The position numbers were made by a program, and so were the translations under genes. A stretch of DNA of 64,000 nt from CAZMZW01 sp964571135 (GTDB lineage Bacteria; Chloroflexota; Anaerolineae; Anaerolineales; Anaerolineaceae). Below are positions 9,043 through 17,102 of the stretch, in pieces (the stretch's first letter is position 1; the number at the start of each line of letters is the position of its first letter). The DNA is taken from positions 62,001 through 126,000 of the forward strand of contig CAZMZW010000003.1 of the NCBI GenBank assembly GCA_964571135.1. Direction: 5' to 3'. Below the pieces are notes generated by a model. That model was given only the letters and a program-made list of their open reading frames with translations, had not been told where the DNA came from and did no database searches.

Positions 9043-9975
9043 ATGCCCGAAAACCGCCAAACCGACGACCAGAGGATTATTTCAGTTTTTTCGCTCCTTG
9101 AATGGGCAGATTCTTTCCTTATAGATAGAAAAGCCGGGGGGTTATCGCCCAATACCATAATTTTCTATCGAAAAAAATTACAAAAATTTATTGAATTCTG
9201 CAGATTAAATCAAATCCATGAGGTGCAGGAACTGGATGCAAAACACATCCGGCAGTATCTTTTATGGCTTGATGAGAAACACCATAACCAGGGTGGAATT
9301 CATGCACATTACCGTGTTCTAAGAACGTTCCTATATTGGTATGAGCAAGAAAACGAATTGATCAATTGGTCAAATCCCATTCGTAGGGTGAAAGTAAAAC
9401 TTCCAAGAGAAGAACCGCTTGAACCGGCAGATATCGAAGCAGTCAAAGCAATGATCAATATTTGTGGAGACGATTTTACCGGGGTTCGTGACAAGCTGAT
9501 CTTCCTGATGTTATTAGACACAGGAATGAGGGCATCAGAAATACTGGCATTGGATATCATCAATGTGAACCCAATTTCAGGAATCCTCCAGATCCTGCAT
9601 GGCAAGGGGAATAAGTTTCGAACGGCTTACCTGGGAAAAAAGACGAAAATGGCTTTGAGATCCTACCTTAATAAAAGAGGTAACCATACGGGTGCTTTAT
9701 TTATTGGCATCCATGGAGAACGCCTGGCTTATGATGGTCTGCGTATGTTATTGAAACGCCGATCAGAAAAAGGTGGAGTCCTTTTTCAATCCCCTCATAG
9801 TTTCAGACGCCTGTTTGCTCTGGAAATGCTTAGAAATGGGATCGATGTCTTCTCACTTCAATTGCTGATGGGTCATGAAGACCTGCAAATGCTGAGGCGA
9901 TACTTGAAGCTGGTGAATTCAGACATGCGGGATGCACATCTCAAAGCAAGTCCAGTTGATAGATGGAAATTATGA
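9043..9975 (+). CDS. Tyrosine recombinase/integrase (element integrase)
   Basis: 310 residues from the ATG at 9043, preceded by AAGGAGG. It has an N-terminal SAM-like core-binding domain (residues about 15-105) and a C-terminal catalytic domain with the full set: R in GMRASEI, K in GKGNKFR, H-x-x-R in HSFRR, H in GHEDLQ and the nucleophile Y in RRYLKL. It is XerC/D-like in size. The position directly beside the tRNA-Met 3' end identifies it as the enzyme that integrates the element there. A truncated copy of its 5' end is at 55413-55532, and a diverged full-length relative is at 12147-13163. Confidence 0.92.
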   Translation: MPENRQTDDQRIISVFSLLEWADSFLIDRKAGGLSPNTIIFYRKKLQKFIEFCRLNQIHEVQELDAKHIRQYLLWLDEKHHNQGGIHAHYRVLRTFLYWYEQENELINWSNPIRRVKVKLPREEPLEPADIEAVKAMINICGDDFTGVRDKLIFLMLLDTGMRASEILALDIINVNPISGILQILHGKGNKFRTAYLGKKTKMALRSYLNKRGNHTGALFIGIHGERLAYDGLRMLLKRRSEKGGVLFQSPHSFRRLFALEMLRNGIDVFSLQLLMGHEDLQMLRRYLKLVNSDMRDAHLKASPVDRWKL

Positions 9976-10237
9976 AACCACAACTTATATAATATTTCAA
10001 TTATCTAAAAAGTAGAAGCTTGGGAAGCTACTGCCTTATCACATGGCTATAAATGAAGTGTTAGCCTGGATGATTTTTATAGGTTACCGTTTCGGACTTA
10101 GACATTGTTTTTTGATAGGCTACTATCCAAAGTTCGACGTGTAGGATTCTAGAAGCGGCTTTATCGTCCAATTCTATTTGGCGCTCTCAATAAATCCTTC
10201 CCTCTTCAAATGAGCCGGGTTTTACAAGCCTAATAAA

Positions 10238-10534
10238 TCATACGAGAAGAACATCAAATGGTGGATAAGGGTCATCACGAACTTGTTTTTCGTAATCTGA
10301 TTTGTATTTTGAGCAATCCATTAAACCATGAAAAAATAGTTTTCTAACTCGAAGTTGCTTACAAATTCGACTCTCTAACCCATCTCTAATATCTTCTTTA
10401 TGATTTGGAAGTTTTGTACGAATTGGTGGTAATCCTTCAATTTCTAACTTGAACCATTTATGATCGGAATTTTCGTCAGACATTTTTAGTTTTGTTTTTA
10501 ACATCCCCTCAATCTCTAATGGCTTGTATGGCAT
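10238..10534 (-). CDS. Small hypothetical protein, third gene of a three-gene operon
   Basis: 98 residues from the ATG at 10534, which has an AGGGGG Shine-Dalgarno, and overlaps the preceding gene by 26 bp. I do not recognise a family with certainty. The MPYKPLEIEGML start, the central LPPIRTKLPNH segment and the ordered charged C-terminus ending PPFDVLLV suggest a compact folded protein, loosely like the HicA-type double-stranded-RNA-binding toxins, though the catalytic histidine context is not clear. With the two overlapping upstream genes it could form a toxin-antitoxin-like unit; that is a guess from architecture only. Confidence 0.6.
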   Translation of the reverse strand: MPYKPLEIEGMLKTKLKMSDENSDHKWFKLEIEGLPPIRTKLPNHKEDIRDGLESRICKQLRVRKLFFHGLMDCSKYKSDYEKQVRDDPYPPFDVLLV

Positions 10535-10934
10535 CGTTGTCCCCCTGTGATTTTGGCAGAACATATTTTTCTATCTTAGAAAATAGTTTCAAATCAAAAG
10601 CATTTGTTTCCGAGCTTTTTTTGAGAATTTTATAAAATTCTATTAACGAATCAACATAATCGTGTACAGCATCAGACTGATTTTCTCCATTTCCATAAAC
10701 AAGAAAGATAGAATCACTTACTATATAGGTGCCATCATCATCACGCTCAACATTAATTTGAAGAGGTTGAGTAATTATAAAATCATTAGAAATTTGCCCG
10801 ACCAAAAAGGCGTCCAAAATAAGCGTCTGGGGTTTAATTCTAATAAGGTCGCGTACATAATTATTTGTATTGACTCTTGGTAGATCCAACGAAAAAGTTT
10901 TATTATCCGCAATCGCAGGAGTAAATTGTTCCAT
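10509..10934 (-). CDS. Hypothetical protein, middle gene of a three-gene operon
   Basis: 141 residues with no recognised domain. The sequence alternates beta-rich segments (LILDAFLVGQ, LQINVERDDDGTYIVSD) with a helical C-terminal half, and is acidic. The start codon overlaps the upstream stop in a TAATG, and the 3' end overlaps the downstream gene by 26 bp, so the three are translationally coupled. The beta-strand pattern with a D-DGTYIVS segment resembles HicB-like or similar antitoxin folds, but I would not assign it. Confidence 0.6.
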   Translation of the reverse strand: MEQFTPAIADNKTFSLDLPRVNTNNYVRDLIRIKPQTLILDAFLVGQISNDFIITQPLQINVERDDDGTYIVSDSIFLVYGNGENQSDAVHDYVDSLIEFYKILKKSSETNAFDLKLFSKIEKYVLPKSQGDNDAIQAIRD

Positions 10935-11257
10935 TATTTCACCTTAGGATCTGGCATTACATCAATCGATCGTTTTATACTGTTTTCCAAAGCATTAACT
11001 AAGCTTGGCATTTTTTCGGCAGCCACAATTATTTGAGCAACACAATTTGCCGTTATAGATTTCTTCTGCTTTAACTTTTCTGCGACTTCTGGTGGCTCTC
11101 CAAGTATTATTGGTGGGCGTACTTCAAAGAAAGAAATAAGAAATTCATTTTCCAATCTTTGTACAACCATATTAGTGGCATAACGAGCCACTATGCAATC
11201 AGGAACACTCCATTCAATAGGAAGTACCATTGATATATCTTGTTTTTTGTTTTGCAT
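10934..11257 (-). CDS. DUF3467-like small protein
   Basis: 107 residues. The pattern (ARYATNMVVQ near residue 25, ISFFEVRPPI near 42, then a variable acidic-basic insert, ANCVAQIIVAAEKMPSLVNAL near 70-90) fits the DUF3467 family, whose function is unknown. It is the first gene of a three-gene minus-strand operon with overlapping junctions. A TTGACA (complement of 11321-11326) and TATAAT (complement of 11301-11306) lie upstream, but they are only 14 bp apart, so the exact promoter is uncertain. Confidence 0.55.
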   Translation of the reverse strand: MQNKKQDISMVLPIEWSVPDCIVARYATNMVVQRLENEFLISFFEVRPPIILGEPPEVAEKLKQKKSITANCVAQIIVAAEKMPSLVNALENSIKRSIDVMPDPKVK

Positions 11258-11370
11258 AATTCACCATTATTCTGGGAAGAAATATCTTATTTAGGTTTTT
11301 ATTATAGCGTAATACCAAATTGTCAAGAAGTCGGTTTTTCCAATATTTGCAGTTTTATCGATATCCATGT

Positions 11371-11625
11371 CTAGCCTAGGGCTGGTCTATTTTCCTTTTT
11401 GCACTTAAAGAGTTTTTGCATCGCTATAGGAAGCTCATCCCGTAATTGAATGTATTCCAAGAATGCTTTCCCTTCTGCCGATGAAATACCCGGAGTCTCT
11501 TTCCCATCTTCTAATTTTGCTGCAAAACCTGTTTTTACCTTAGGGTATTCTTGCTCTATACGAGCCATTTTTGTCTGAATATCATCGAGGCATTTTTGCT
11601 CTTTTTCACATGGATTGAAAGTCAT
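11371..11625 (-). CDS. Small hypothetical protein
   Basis: 84 residues, charged, probably helical, with three cysteines (CEKEQKC at the start, FKCKKE near the end). It has a good Shine-Dalgarno (AGGAGG, 6 bp before the ATG) and a TATAAT at the complement of 11660-11665. No family recognised. It is separated by 113 bp from the next operon on the same strand. The clean ribosome-binding site and promoter argue it is expressed. Confidence 0.55.
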   Translation of the reverse strand: MTFNPCEKEQKCLDDIQTKMARIEQEYPKVKTGFAAKLEDGKETPGISSAEGKAFLEYIQLRDELPIAMQKLFKCKKENRPALG

Positions 11626-11794
11626 TTTATCCTCCTAATAAATGCATTTTCTAATGTTTATTATAGCGAATCTCGGTGATTTATCCTTACCATAATCACC
11701 ATTATCATAAGGTAGCAATAGGAGATGTTCCTTCTCGCTATTGGCATGAGTACTTAAAAATTTGTTTTATTAAGATAAGTAAATAGGAGGATAA

Positions 11795-12001
11795 ATGGCT
11801 AAAGAACCTTCTAATTCTGGTAAACCGTGGACTAAATAAGGTATTAATGAACTTCAATAACTGGCAATAGGAAATACACTCACTCCCCTTATCGGCTATA
11901 AATTGTGAAGAACACCGGGTGTGGTTTATCAAAAGGCAAGCGAAGAAGATATACACTTTAAGCCTATAAAACAAAGCCCATATAATCGACGGAAAAAATA
12001 A
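11795..12001 (+). pseudogene. Remnant of a small SANT/Myb-like or GcrA-like DNA-binding gene with three in-frame stops
   Basis: A 69-codon frame from an ATG with AGGAGG upstream, interrupted by stops at 11837-11839 (TAA), 11858-11860 (TAA) and 11906-11908 (TGA) and by no frameshift. Reading through gives GKPWTK, then INELQ, LAIGNT, RTPGVVYQKASEE and NRRKK. This pattern matches a widespread small-protein family of the form GKPWT--E---L--LA--NTP--VIG-KLGRT--A---KA. The intact frame between stops shows recent inactivation. A minus-strand open frame over the same bases is a by-product. Confidence 0.7.
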
Positions 12002-12146
12002 GCTCACTTTCCCCCTTTTATTTGATGCGCTAGAAAATTTTTATCGTATTTTGTAAATGCATTACCACCAATTATTATGGCAACCCTTATAGGATTTCCT
12101 TTAAAGTTCTCTAATAGAAATATGTTGTTCAATACTGAGGGTAGCG

Positions 12147-13163
12147 CTAATTATTGAGTAAGTGATCAACCGGTCTACCCAATTTATGCGCTGATCGAAT
12201 ATCTTCTTCAGTTTGTTGAAGATACCGGCGGAGGATCTGAATATCTGAGTGCCCCATGAGCTTCTGCAATGAAAAAACATCCACCCCACTGCGAAGCATC
12301 TGAAGTGCAAAGTATCTGCGAAATCCATGCAGAGATGGCGTTTTAATATTGGAATCTTTTGCCCTTCGCCGCATTATTTGTCGAAGTCCTGAATATTTAA
12401 TACCGCTCATTGTTTTACCTACCCATAGGTGAGGTAAATTATCAGATCTCTTATTCAAATAAGCTTGAATTGCTTCTCGAGTGATATTTGATATAAAGAC
12501 GATTCGAAATTTCCTACCCTTTCCTTTTTTTATGACTATTCTTCCGTCTTTGAGATCGAGATCAATTCGATTAATGGATACTAATTCAGATGCCCTAATT
12601 CCCGTATCCATCAAAGTAAGTATGATGGCATAATCTCGGAGCCCAAGAATTGTTTTTTGATCACATTTGGCTAGCATTGATAGGGCATGATCTGCCTGTA
12701 TTGGTTCTAAGATTTCAACGGGTACTTTAGGTGGTTTTACTTTTTCAATTGGGTTTCTCCAATTCTCCGGTTCATACTCATCTTTGTACCAATAGAGAAA
12801 GGCTTTTAGTGAACGAAAGGCTGCGTGAATACCTCCTGGATTATGGTTTTTTTGTTCAAGATTAATAAGATAATCCCTTATTAATTGTGGAGTTAAATCA
12901 GTGATATGTGCTACCCCTAATGGTTCAAAATATTTCAAGAATAATTTAATTTTCGTTTGATAAAATCGAATTGTTCCATCAGATAAATTTTGGGCTTTGC
13001 GATCATGAATAAATGCATCAAGACATGTGACAAGGTCATTTTCTCTGTGATCCCGACTTTGACTGAGATCAACCCTATGATTATTTAAACCTTGATATTG
13101 AATAATTGTTTTATCAACATTTATTAGTTCTCTTGTAGAAGGGTTGTTCTCAATAGCAATCAT
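12147..13163 (-). CDS. Tyrosine recombinase/integrase, second copy
   Basis: 338 residues. The N-terminal core-binding domain (about 45-140) includes an N--GGIHAA-RSLKAFLYWY segment closely like the element integrase at 9043-9975. The catalytic residues are all present: R in GIRASEL, K in GKGRKFR, H-x-x-R in HGFRR, H in GHSDIQ, Y in RRYLQQ. The C-terminus is SAHKLGRPVDH, again like its relative (DAHLKASPVDR). It sits downstream of the replication-relaxation and ATPase genes on the same strand, so it may be part of the transfer/maintenance module, for example a resolvase, rather than the integrase for the tRNA site. Confidence 0.92.
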   Translation of the reverse strand: MIAIENNPSTRELINVDKTIIQYQGLNNHRVDLSQSRDHRENDLVTCLDAFIHDRKAQNLSDGTIRFYQTKIKLFLKYFEPLGVAHITDLTPQLIRDYLINLEQKNHNPGGIHAAFRSLKAFLYWYKDEYEPENWRNPIEKVKPPKVPVEILEPIQADHALSMLAKCDQKTILGLRDYAIILTLMDTGIRASELVSINRIDLDLKDGRIVIKKGKGRKFRIVFISNITREAIQAYLNKRSDNLPHLWVGKTMSGIKYSGLRQIMRRRAKDSNIKTPSLHGFRRYFALQMLRSGVDVFSLQKLMGHSDIQILRRYLQQTEEDIRSAHKLGRPVDHLLNN

Positions 13164-13243
13164 TTATTTGCTCTTATGCTCTAGAAGTCTTGTGTCATCA
13201 GTCGTAAAAATAGAGTTATTGTTCGTTTTAACCTCCAATTTAC

Positions 13244-14227
13244 CTATTCAATTTGGGTTTGAAGGATTGAGACAGGGGATGCATTGTTAACCTGATTCCA
13301 AATCGGCTCAGTAAAAAAGTTTCTTTTCATGAAGTTTTCAAACTGAGTAAAAAGAAATAAACCTGACTCATTTCCACAACTTGCTTGGGTTTGCTGAATA
13401 AGGTTGCGCATTCTGACAGGACCGGTAGTTACGACTAGCCATCTCCCCGAGTTATTCCCAAATCTCTTTTGGTAGGCTTGACTTTTTATATAAGCTACCC
13501 CCGGCAAAACTTTTTCAAACCCAAAGCTGGGGTTGTCGTGAGTAGCCATATCCATTTCAACTAAGAACCTGGCGCGAAAAGGTTCACTCTTCAATCTGCG
13601 GTGATCATCAATTAAAGTAAAACTCCCATCTGGGCATACTCCTTTTCTCTTGGTGAAGGTTTTTCCTTCTCTGGTTTTGATCTGGTAATCCACATAATCA
13701 GTGTCCGATCGAAATATGGTTTCATTGATCCATTCTTCAATAGACAAATCAGGAACAGTCTTCAATGATTCTTTGATCCATAAGCGGAGATCAACGATAC
13801 AAAGATCATGTTTGAGTTGGCTCCAACGGGGTTCGCGCATCCAAGAAAATCCCTTCGACCTCAAACTTTTTTCGAGCATGCGCAGCTGGTTTTCATTGGG
13901 GATTTTTGGTTCAGCGACGGTGATCCCTTGTTTACCAGCAAGGTAAAGAGCTCCTCTCCAATCCAACCAAACGATCGGTTCAGGGATCGGATAGGTTTTT
14001 CTTTCTTGAATCTCCGGCCAGCGGATATATCCAGTCTGGTTTAGCTTGGCCAATCTTTTTTCCATGGCTCTCAAAGTCTTGTTTTTCCAAAACAAAGATT
14101 TGAGCTGCCTCCTGGCCACAACCCCGTCATATTCCTGAATAGCTTCAAGAAGGATTCCATCGCGCTCTTGAAAGCGCATCTTGAATTTGCTAATTCTTTG
14201 ATTGTTTTTTTGTTGAATAATTTCCAT
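13244..14227 (-). CDS. Replication-relaxation family protein
   Basis: 327 residues from the ATG at 14227, with AAGGAAAG upstream; an in-frame ATG at 14242 is an alternative. The winged-helix-like N-terminus (about residues 20-75, Q-RDGILLEAIQEYDGVVARRQL) and the following basic, aromatic-rich body fit the replication-relaxation family (PF13814) found on plasmids and conjugative elements. They may act as initiator or nicking-accessory proteins; the biochemical role is not established. It ends 80 bp before the integrase and starts 12 bp after the ATPase gene, in one minus-strand operon. Confidence 0.7.
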   Translation of the reverse strand: MEIIQQKNNQRISKFKMRFQERDGILLEAIQEYDGVVARRQLKSLFWKNKTLRAMEKRLAKLNQTGYIRWPEIQERKTYPIPEPIVWLDWRGALYLAGKQGITVAEPKIPNENQLRMLEKSLRSKGFSWMREPRWSQLKHDLCIVDLRLWIKESLKTVPDLSIEEWINETIFRSDTDYVDYQIKTREGKTFTKRKGVCPDGSFTLIDDHRRLKSEPFRARFLVEMDMATHDNPSFGFEKVLPGVAYIKSQAYQKRFGNNSGRWLVVTTGPVRMRNLIQQTQASCGNESGLFLFTQFENFMKRNFFTEPIWNQVNNASPVSILQTQIE

Positions 14228-14238
14228 GATCTTTCCTT

Positions 14239-15669
14239 TCATCTTTCCCACAATGGCCAATCCTGAGTAGATTCTTCTGCAGGATGACTTGCGGATCCTT
14301 GAGCTGTGAACCATGTCCTGAAATCCTCTTTGCCCCCGGATTGATTTAAGGATTTCAGTCTAGCATATCGACTTCCAGATGTCTCGATCAGAGCTTGAAC
14401 TTTGTATTCCATGTCTTTTGTCCGGATGGGATTGGGCATATCAAAGGAACGGCAGCGAATGGGTGTATAGGAATTGCGATTTCTTGCCCAGAATTCTCGG
14501 TTAGGCAATCCAGCAATCCTTTGAGCCAACCCATCCCACCCTAATCCTTCTTTTTTCTCCTTGAAGGATAAATAAGGGTAAGACATCATCTTCTGCAAAC
14601 TGAATTCGGTCTTGGTCTTGGTCAAGAAATCCGGGGATGGGAAAACCGCTTTAGCCAATTGAGTTGCATCCTCATAACCCACCCGGAAGCTGATAAGTGT
14701 TCCTGAGGTATTCAGGACCGCGGAACGGATATCTGAAGTAAGTTGATTTAAATATTGATTTGCTAAAATTAGCGATAAAGCATATTTTCTGGATTCAGAC
14801 AGAATGTCCTTGATGTTGTCGGTAGTGTAATTTTGGAACTCATCCAGGTAAAGGAAAAACGAGGATCGATGATATTGGTTTGCCCGTGCAAGAGCTGCCT
14901 TTTGAAGTTGAGCCACAATGAAAGCTCCTAATAAGGCGCTGGGCCCATCTCCAAGGATTCCTTTGGGAATGTTGACTAACAGTATGCACCGGTCATCCAA
15001 CACTCTGCGGAAATCTAGACCCTGTCCCATGGTTAACATAGGTCGAATGTCGGAATCCAGGATCAATTGACCCAATTTGTTGAGCAATGGGGTGACCCAT
15101 TGATGGACAGCCCCACTGTTTTTAGGGAACTCAAAACGAAAGTAAAGCTGAGTGTACTCATTATGAATTCTAGGCAATAATTGTTCCCGGAACTCCTGGT
15201 CAATGAGAAACCTGGGAAGCTCCAGCAGTGATAGACCTGCTTCCGCGAGGGCAATGAAAGTATTGACCATCAACCAGGCCATACGCGGAGCATCAGTCGA
15301 ATTAGTCCTCCAAATCTTCAAGATGATGTCAGTCAGAAACCAGGCTGTCTTTTCTGGGGAAATGCCATCCTTGGGATTCAAAGGGTTGAGGTTAATCGCC
15401 CACTTAGGATTGCAGGGATCTACGATAATGACCCTGGACCAAATCTCCGGCTGTAGAGCAATTCTGTAAAGTAGGTTGCGGTACAAATCTCCATGGGGGT
15501 CGATCACCCCCACTCCCTGCCCGGACAAGATATCCTGCATCACCCAGGATTCGATCAGGCGGGATTTCCCCGTTCCTGGCTGACCGATCACATAAGCATG
15601 CGTATGACGCTGAGTGCTGTTGAGAATTTGGAATTGAGAATGATTGATATAAAATCCAGCTCTATTCAT
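14239..15669 (-). CDS. VirD4/TraD-like DNA-transfer ATPase
   Basis: 476 residues. Walker A GQPGTGKS lies near residue 28, VGVIDPHGDL just after, and Walker B LYLDEFQN near residue 265, followed by a TraG/TraM-recognition-type region with ILANQYLNQL and a glutamine that lines the hexamer. No N-terminal membrane helix is present. The upstream gene encodes a small multi-pass membrane protein that overlaps by 4 bp and could serve as the anchor. Such coupling ATPases pump DNA through a conjugation channel. No relaxase or type IV channel genes were found nearby. A second, related ATPase is at 19980-21422. Confidence 0.85.
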   Translation of the reverse strand: MNRAGFYINHSQFQILNSTQRHTHAYVIGQPGTGKSRLIESWVMQDILSGQGVGVIDPHGDLYRNLLYRIALQPEIWSRVIIVDPCNPKWAINLNPLNPKDGISPEKTAWFLTDIILKIWRTNSTDAPRMAWLMVNTFIALAEAGLSLLELPRFLIDQEFREQLLPRIHNEYTQLYFRFEFPKNSGAVHQWVTPLLNKLGQLILDSDIRPMLTMGQGLDFRRVLDDRCILLVNIPKGILGDGPSALLGAFIVAQLQKAALARANQYHRSSFFLYLDEFQNYTTDNIKDILSESRKYALSLILANQYLNQLTSDIRSAVLNTSGTLISFRVGYEDATQLAKAVFPSPDFLTKTKTEFSLQKMMSYPYLSFKEKKEGLGWDGLAQRIAGLPNREFWARNRNSYTPIRCRSFDMPNPIRTKDMEYKVQALIETSGSRYARLKSLNQSGGKEDFRTWFTAQGSASHPAEESTQDWPLWER

Positions 15670-16076
15670 TGAAGCCTCTCTCCTAAATGTAGTCCAGTTG
15701 GTTCAAAGAAGTTCTGCCAGGCCAGCCCGATAAAAATCCCATGTGCACCACAAATGACCGCAATAAACAGAGTCATCTGCCAGTGAAGGAGGAGACACAA
15801 TAAACAACCAGCCAAGAGAGATATACAAACAGTAGCCATTGTTCGAGCAGGGTTGACGAGCAGACTGTAAGGGCGAATCGATTGTAGATAAGGATCAAGA
15901 TAAACGAGTAAATAGTGATAACCTCGATAGGACCAGATGAGCAGAGTTCTCATCATGCGGGTAAACAGGTCATACAAAGCCGGGAAACTACGGATCAGCA
16001 TAGTGCCACCAAAGAAAAGAACGCTGATCATGAATACACCAATCCCCAAGCAGAATGTTTGAAATAAACCGGTCAT
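15666..16076 (-). CDS. Small multi-pass membrane protein
   Basis: 136 residues with at least three hydrophobic helices (residues about 5-27, 75-95 and 97-117). It overlaps both neighbours by 4 bp (ATGA), so it is translationally coupled to the ATPase downstream and the Gly/Ala-rich membrane protein upstream. A plausible role is membrane anchor for the coupling ATPase, which lacks its own transmembrane helices. That is inferred from position; no family recognised. Confidence 0.65.
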   Translation of the reverse strand: MTGLFQTFCLGIGVFMISVLFFGGTMLIRSFPALYDLFTRMMRTLLIWSYRGYHYLLVYLDPYLQSIRPYSLLVNPARTMATVCISLLAGCLLCLLLHWQMTLFIAVICGAHGIFIGLAWQNFFEPTGLHLGERLQ

Positions 16077-16639
16077 GATTTCCCTTCAGTGATTGACCAA
16101 CGGTCAATTTCTATCCAGTGGTCATCCTCAGTCACGGCTATTAGGATTGGGTCAATCAAGATCGCACCGGCTACCATTGCCACCGGGAATAGTAAAACAC
16201 CTCCAATGACGAGGACCGATACGAGTGCAACGGCTGCGCCAGCCACCGCTCCGATTCCTAAGGCCGCAGCTCCAATCACCTTCAGGTAAGACTTGGTTTT
16301 TGACCGCGGTTCTATTTGAGAAATCTCTTTAGTTTTAGGTGCGGTTAATTGCATTGGGGCTTCATGGACGACCACAAATCCCTTTGGGCGCAATCCCTGG
16401 GCATAAATCGCTTGAATCCGTTGGTAGGTTCTGGTTGGGATTCGACTGTTATCCTGCTGAGCAGGCATCAAAAGCCAGTTACCAGCCCGGATAGGATTGG
16501 TTGGAATGGGTGCCTGACCTAGATATTGGAACGGCCAGCCATTTCTTTCCCCAAGGGCCAACAATTGCAGTGCCTGGGACTCTGCGAGGGGATGCAGCGT
16601 GTTTTTGGACAAGAATTGGGTTTGGATATCATTAGACAT
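16073..16639 (-). CDS. Membrane protein with Ala/Gly-rich helices
   Basis: 188 residues from the ATG at 16639, preceded by GGAGG. The longer open frame upstream overlaps another gene in a different frame and was rejected. The N-terminal 120 residues are soluble, and a pair of Ala/Gly/Val-rich hydrophobic segments lies near residues 128-172, followed by a short acidic tail. No family recognised. It belongs to the five-gene minus-strand operon 16896-13244 that includes the VirD4-like ATPase and the replication-relaxation protein. Confidence 0.65.
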   Translation of the reverse strand: MSNDIQTQFLSKNTLHPLAESQALQLLALGERNGWPFQYLGQAPIPTNPIRAGNWLLMPAQQDNSRIPTRTYQRIQAIYAQGLRPKGFVVVHEAPMQLTAPKTKEISQIEPRSKTKSYLKVIGAAALGIGAVAGAAVALVSVLVIGGVLLFPVAMVAGAILIDPILIAVTEDDHWIEIDRWSITEGKS

Positions 16640-16650
16640 AGAAGACCTCC

Positions 16651-16896
16651 TTAATGGGTCTGTAGATTCTGTAGAAAATGGATTAAGTCTTTGATGGCAG
16701 ACTGCCAGCCATAAGTAGCAGTCCAACTCAAAGCCAAGACTAGGAGCAGAATGGGAAAGAAGCGTGCTCCGGGTGGCAAGATGAACCATCCCAGGATGAA
16801 GACAAGCGAGATGACGACAATAGGCATCAATCTGCGGGGAAGGTGCTGGGCGGCCTGTTCAAAATTGAGGTGGTTGTAGTCGAATTTTTTATCCAT
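16651..16896 (-). CDS. Small membrane protein, first gene of the transfer operon
   Basis: 81 residues with two hydrophobic helices (about 24-40 and 44-62) and a short C-terminal tail. It has a good ribosome-binding site (AAGGAGAAAAG) and ends 11 bp before the next start. First gene of the minus-strand operon leading to the VirD4-like ATPase. It is divergent from the LuxR-like membrane protein at 17103, with a 206-bp shared promoter region that carries a GTAAACCTAGGT half-palindrome. No family recognised. Confidence 0.6.
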   Translation of the reverse strand: MDKKFDYNHLNFEQAAQHLPRRLMPIVVISLVFILGWFILPPGARFFPILLLVLALSWTATYGWQSAIKDLIHFLQNLQTH

Positions 16897-17044
16897 ACTT
16901 TTCTCCTTTTGTTATTTGGTCTTTATTATTTTTTGCCCTATAATCTTTATTGAGATCGGTGGTTTGGGCTTTTTTCTGCCCTAAGAGTACTGCTTACCCA
17001 CCCCTCTCACAATCGTCCCAGGGCGTAATTTTCTGGAAAAAAGG

Positions 17045-17056
17045 GTAAACCTAGGT
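17045..17056. repeat. Half copy of the GTAAACCTAGGTTTAC palindrome
   Basis: GTAAACCTAGGT, identical to 12 of 16 bases of the perfect palindromes at 18762-18777 and 43242-43257. It lies 46 bp upstream of the LuxR-like gene, in the divergent promoter region. A regulator binding site is possible. Confidence 0.4.
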
Positions 17057-17102
17057 AGTGTTTCGGGAAAAAAAGTCAATTTTCAAGAAAAAAAGGTGAA
17101 AG

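Noticed and set aside
8958..9158. Minus-strand ORF overlapping the integrase 5' end (also at 55307-55498)
   Set aside because: The conservation between the two sites comes from the integrase start and att arm on the plus strand.
11738..12007. 89-codon minus-strand ORF over the 11.8 kb region
   Set aside because: It lies antisense to the decayed plus-strand gene 11795-12001, has no ribosome-binding site and no family-like sequence.
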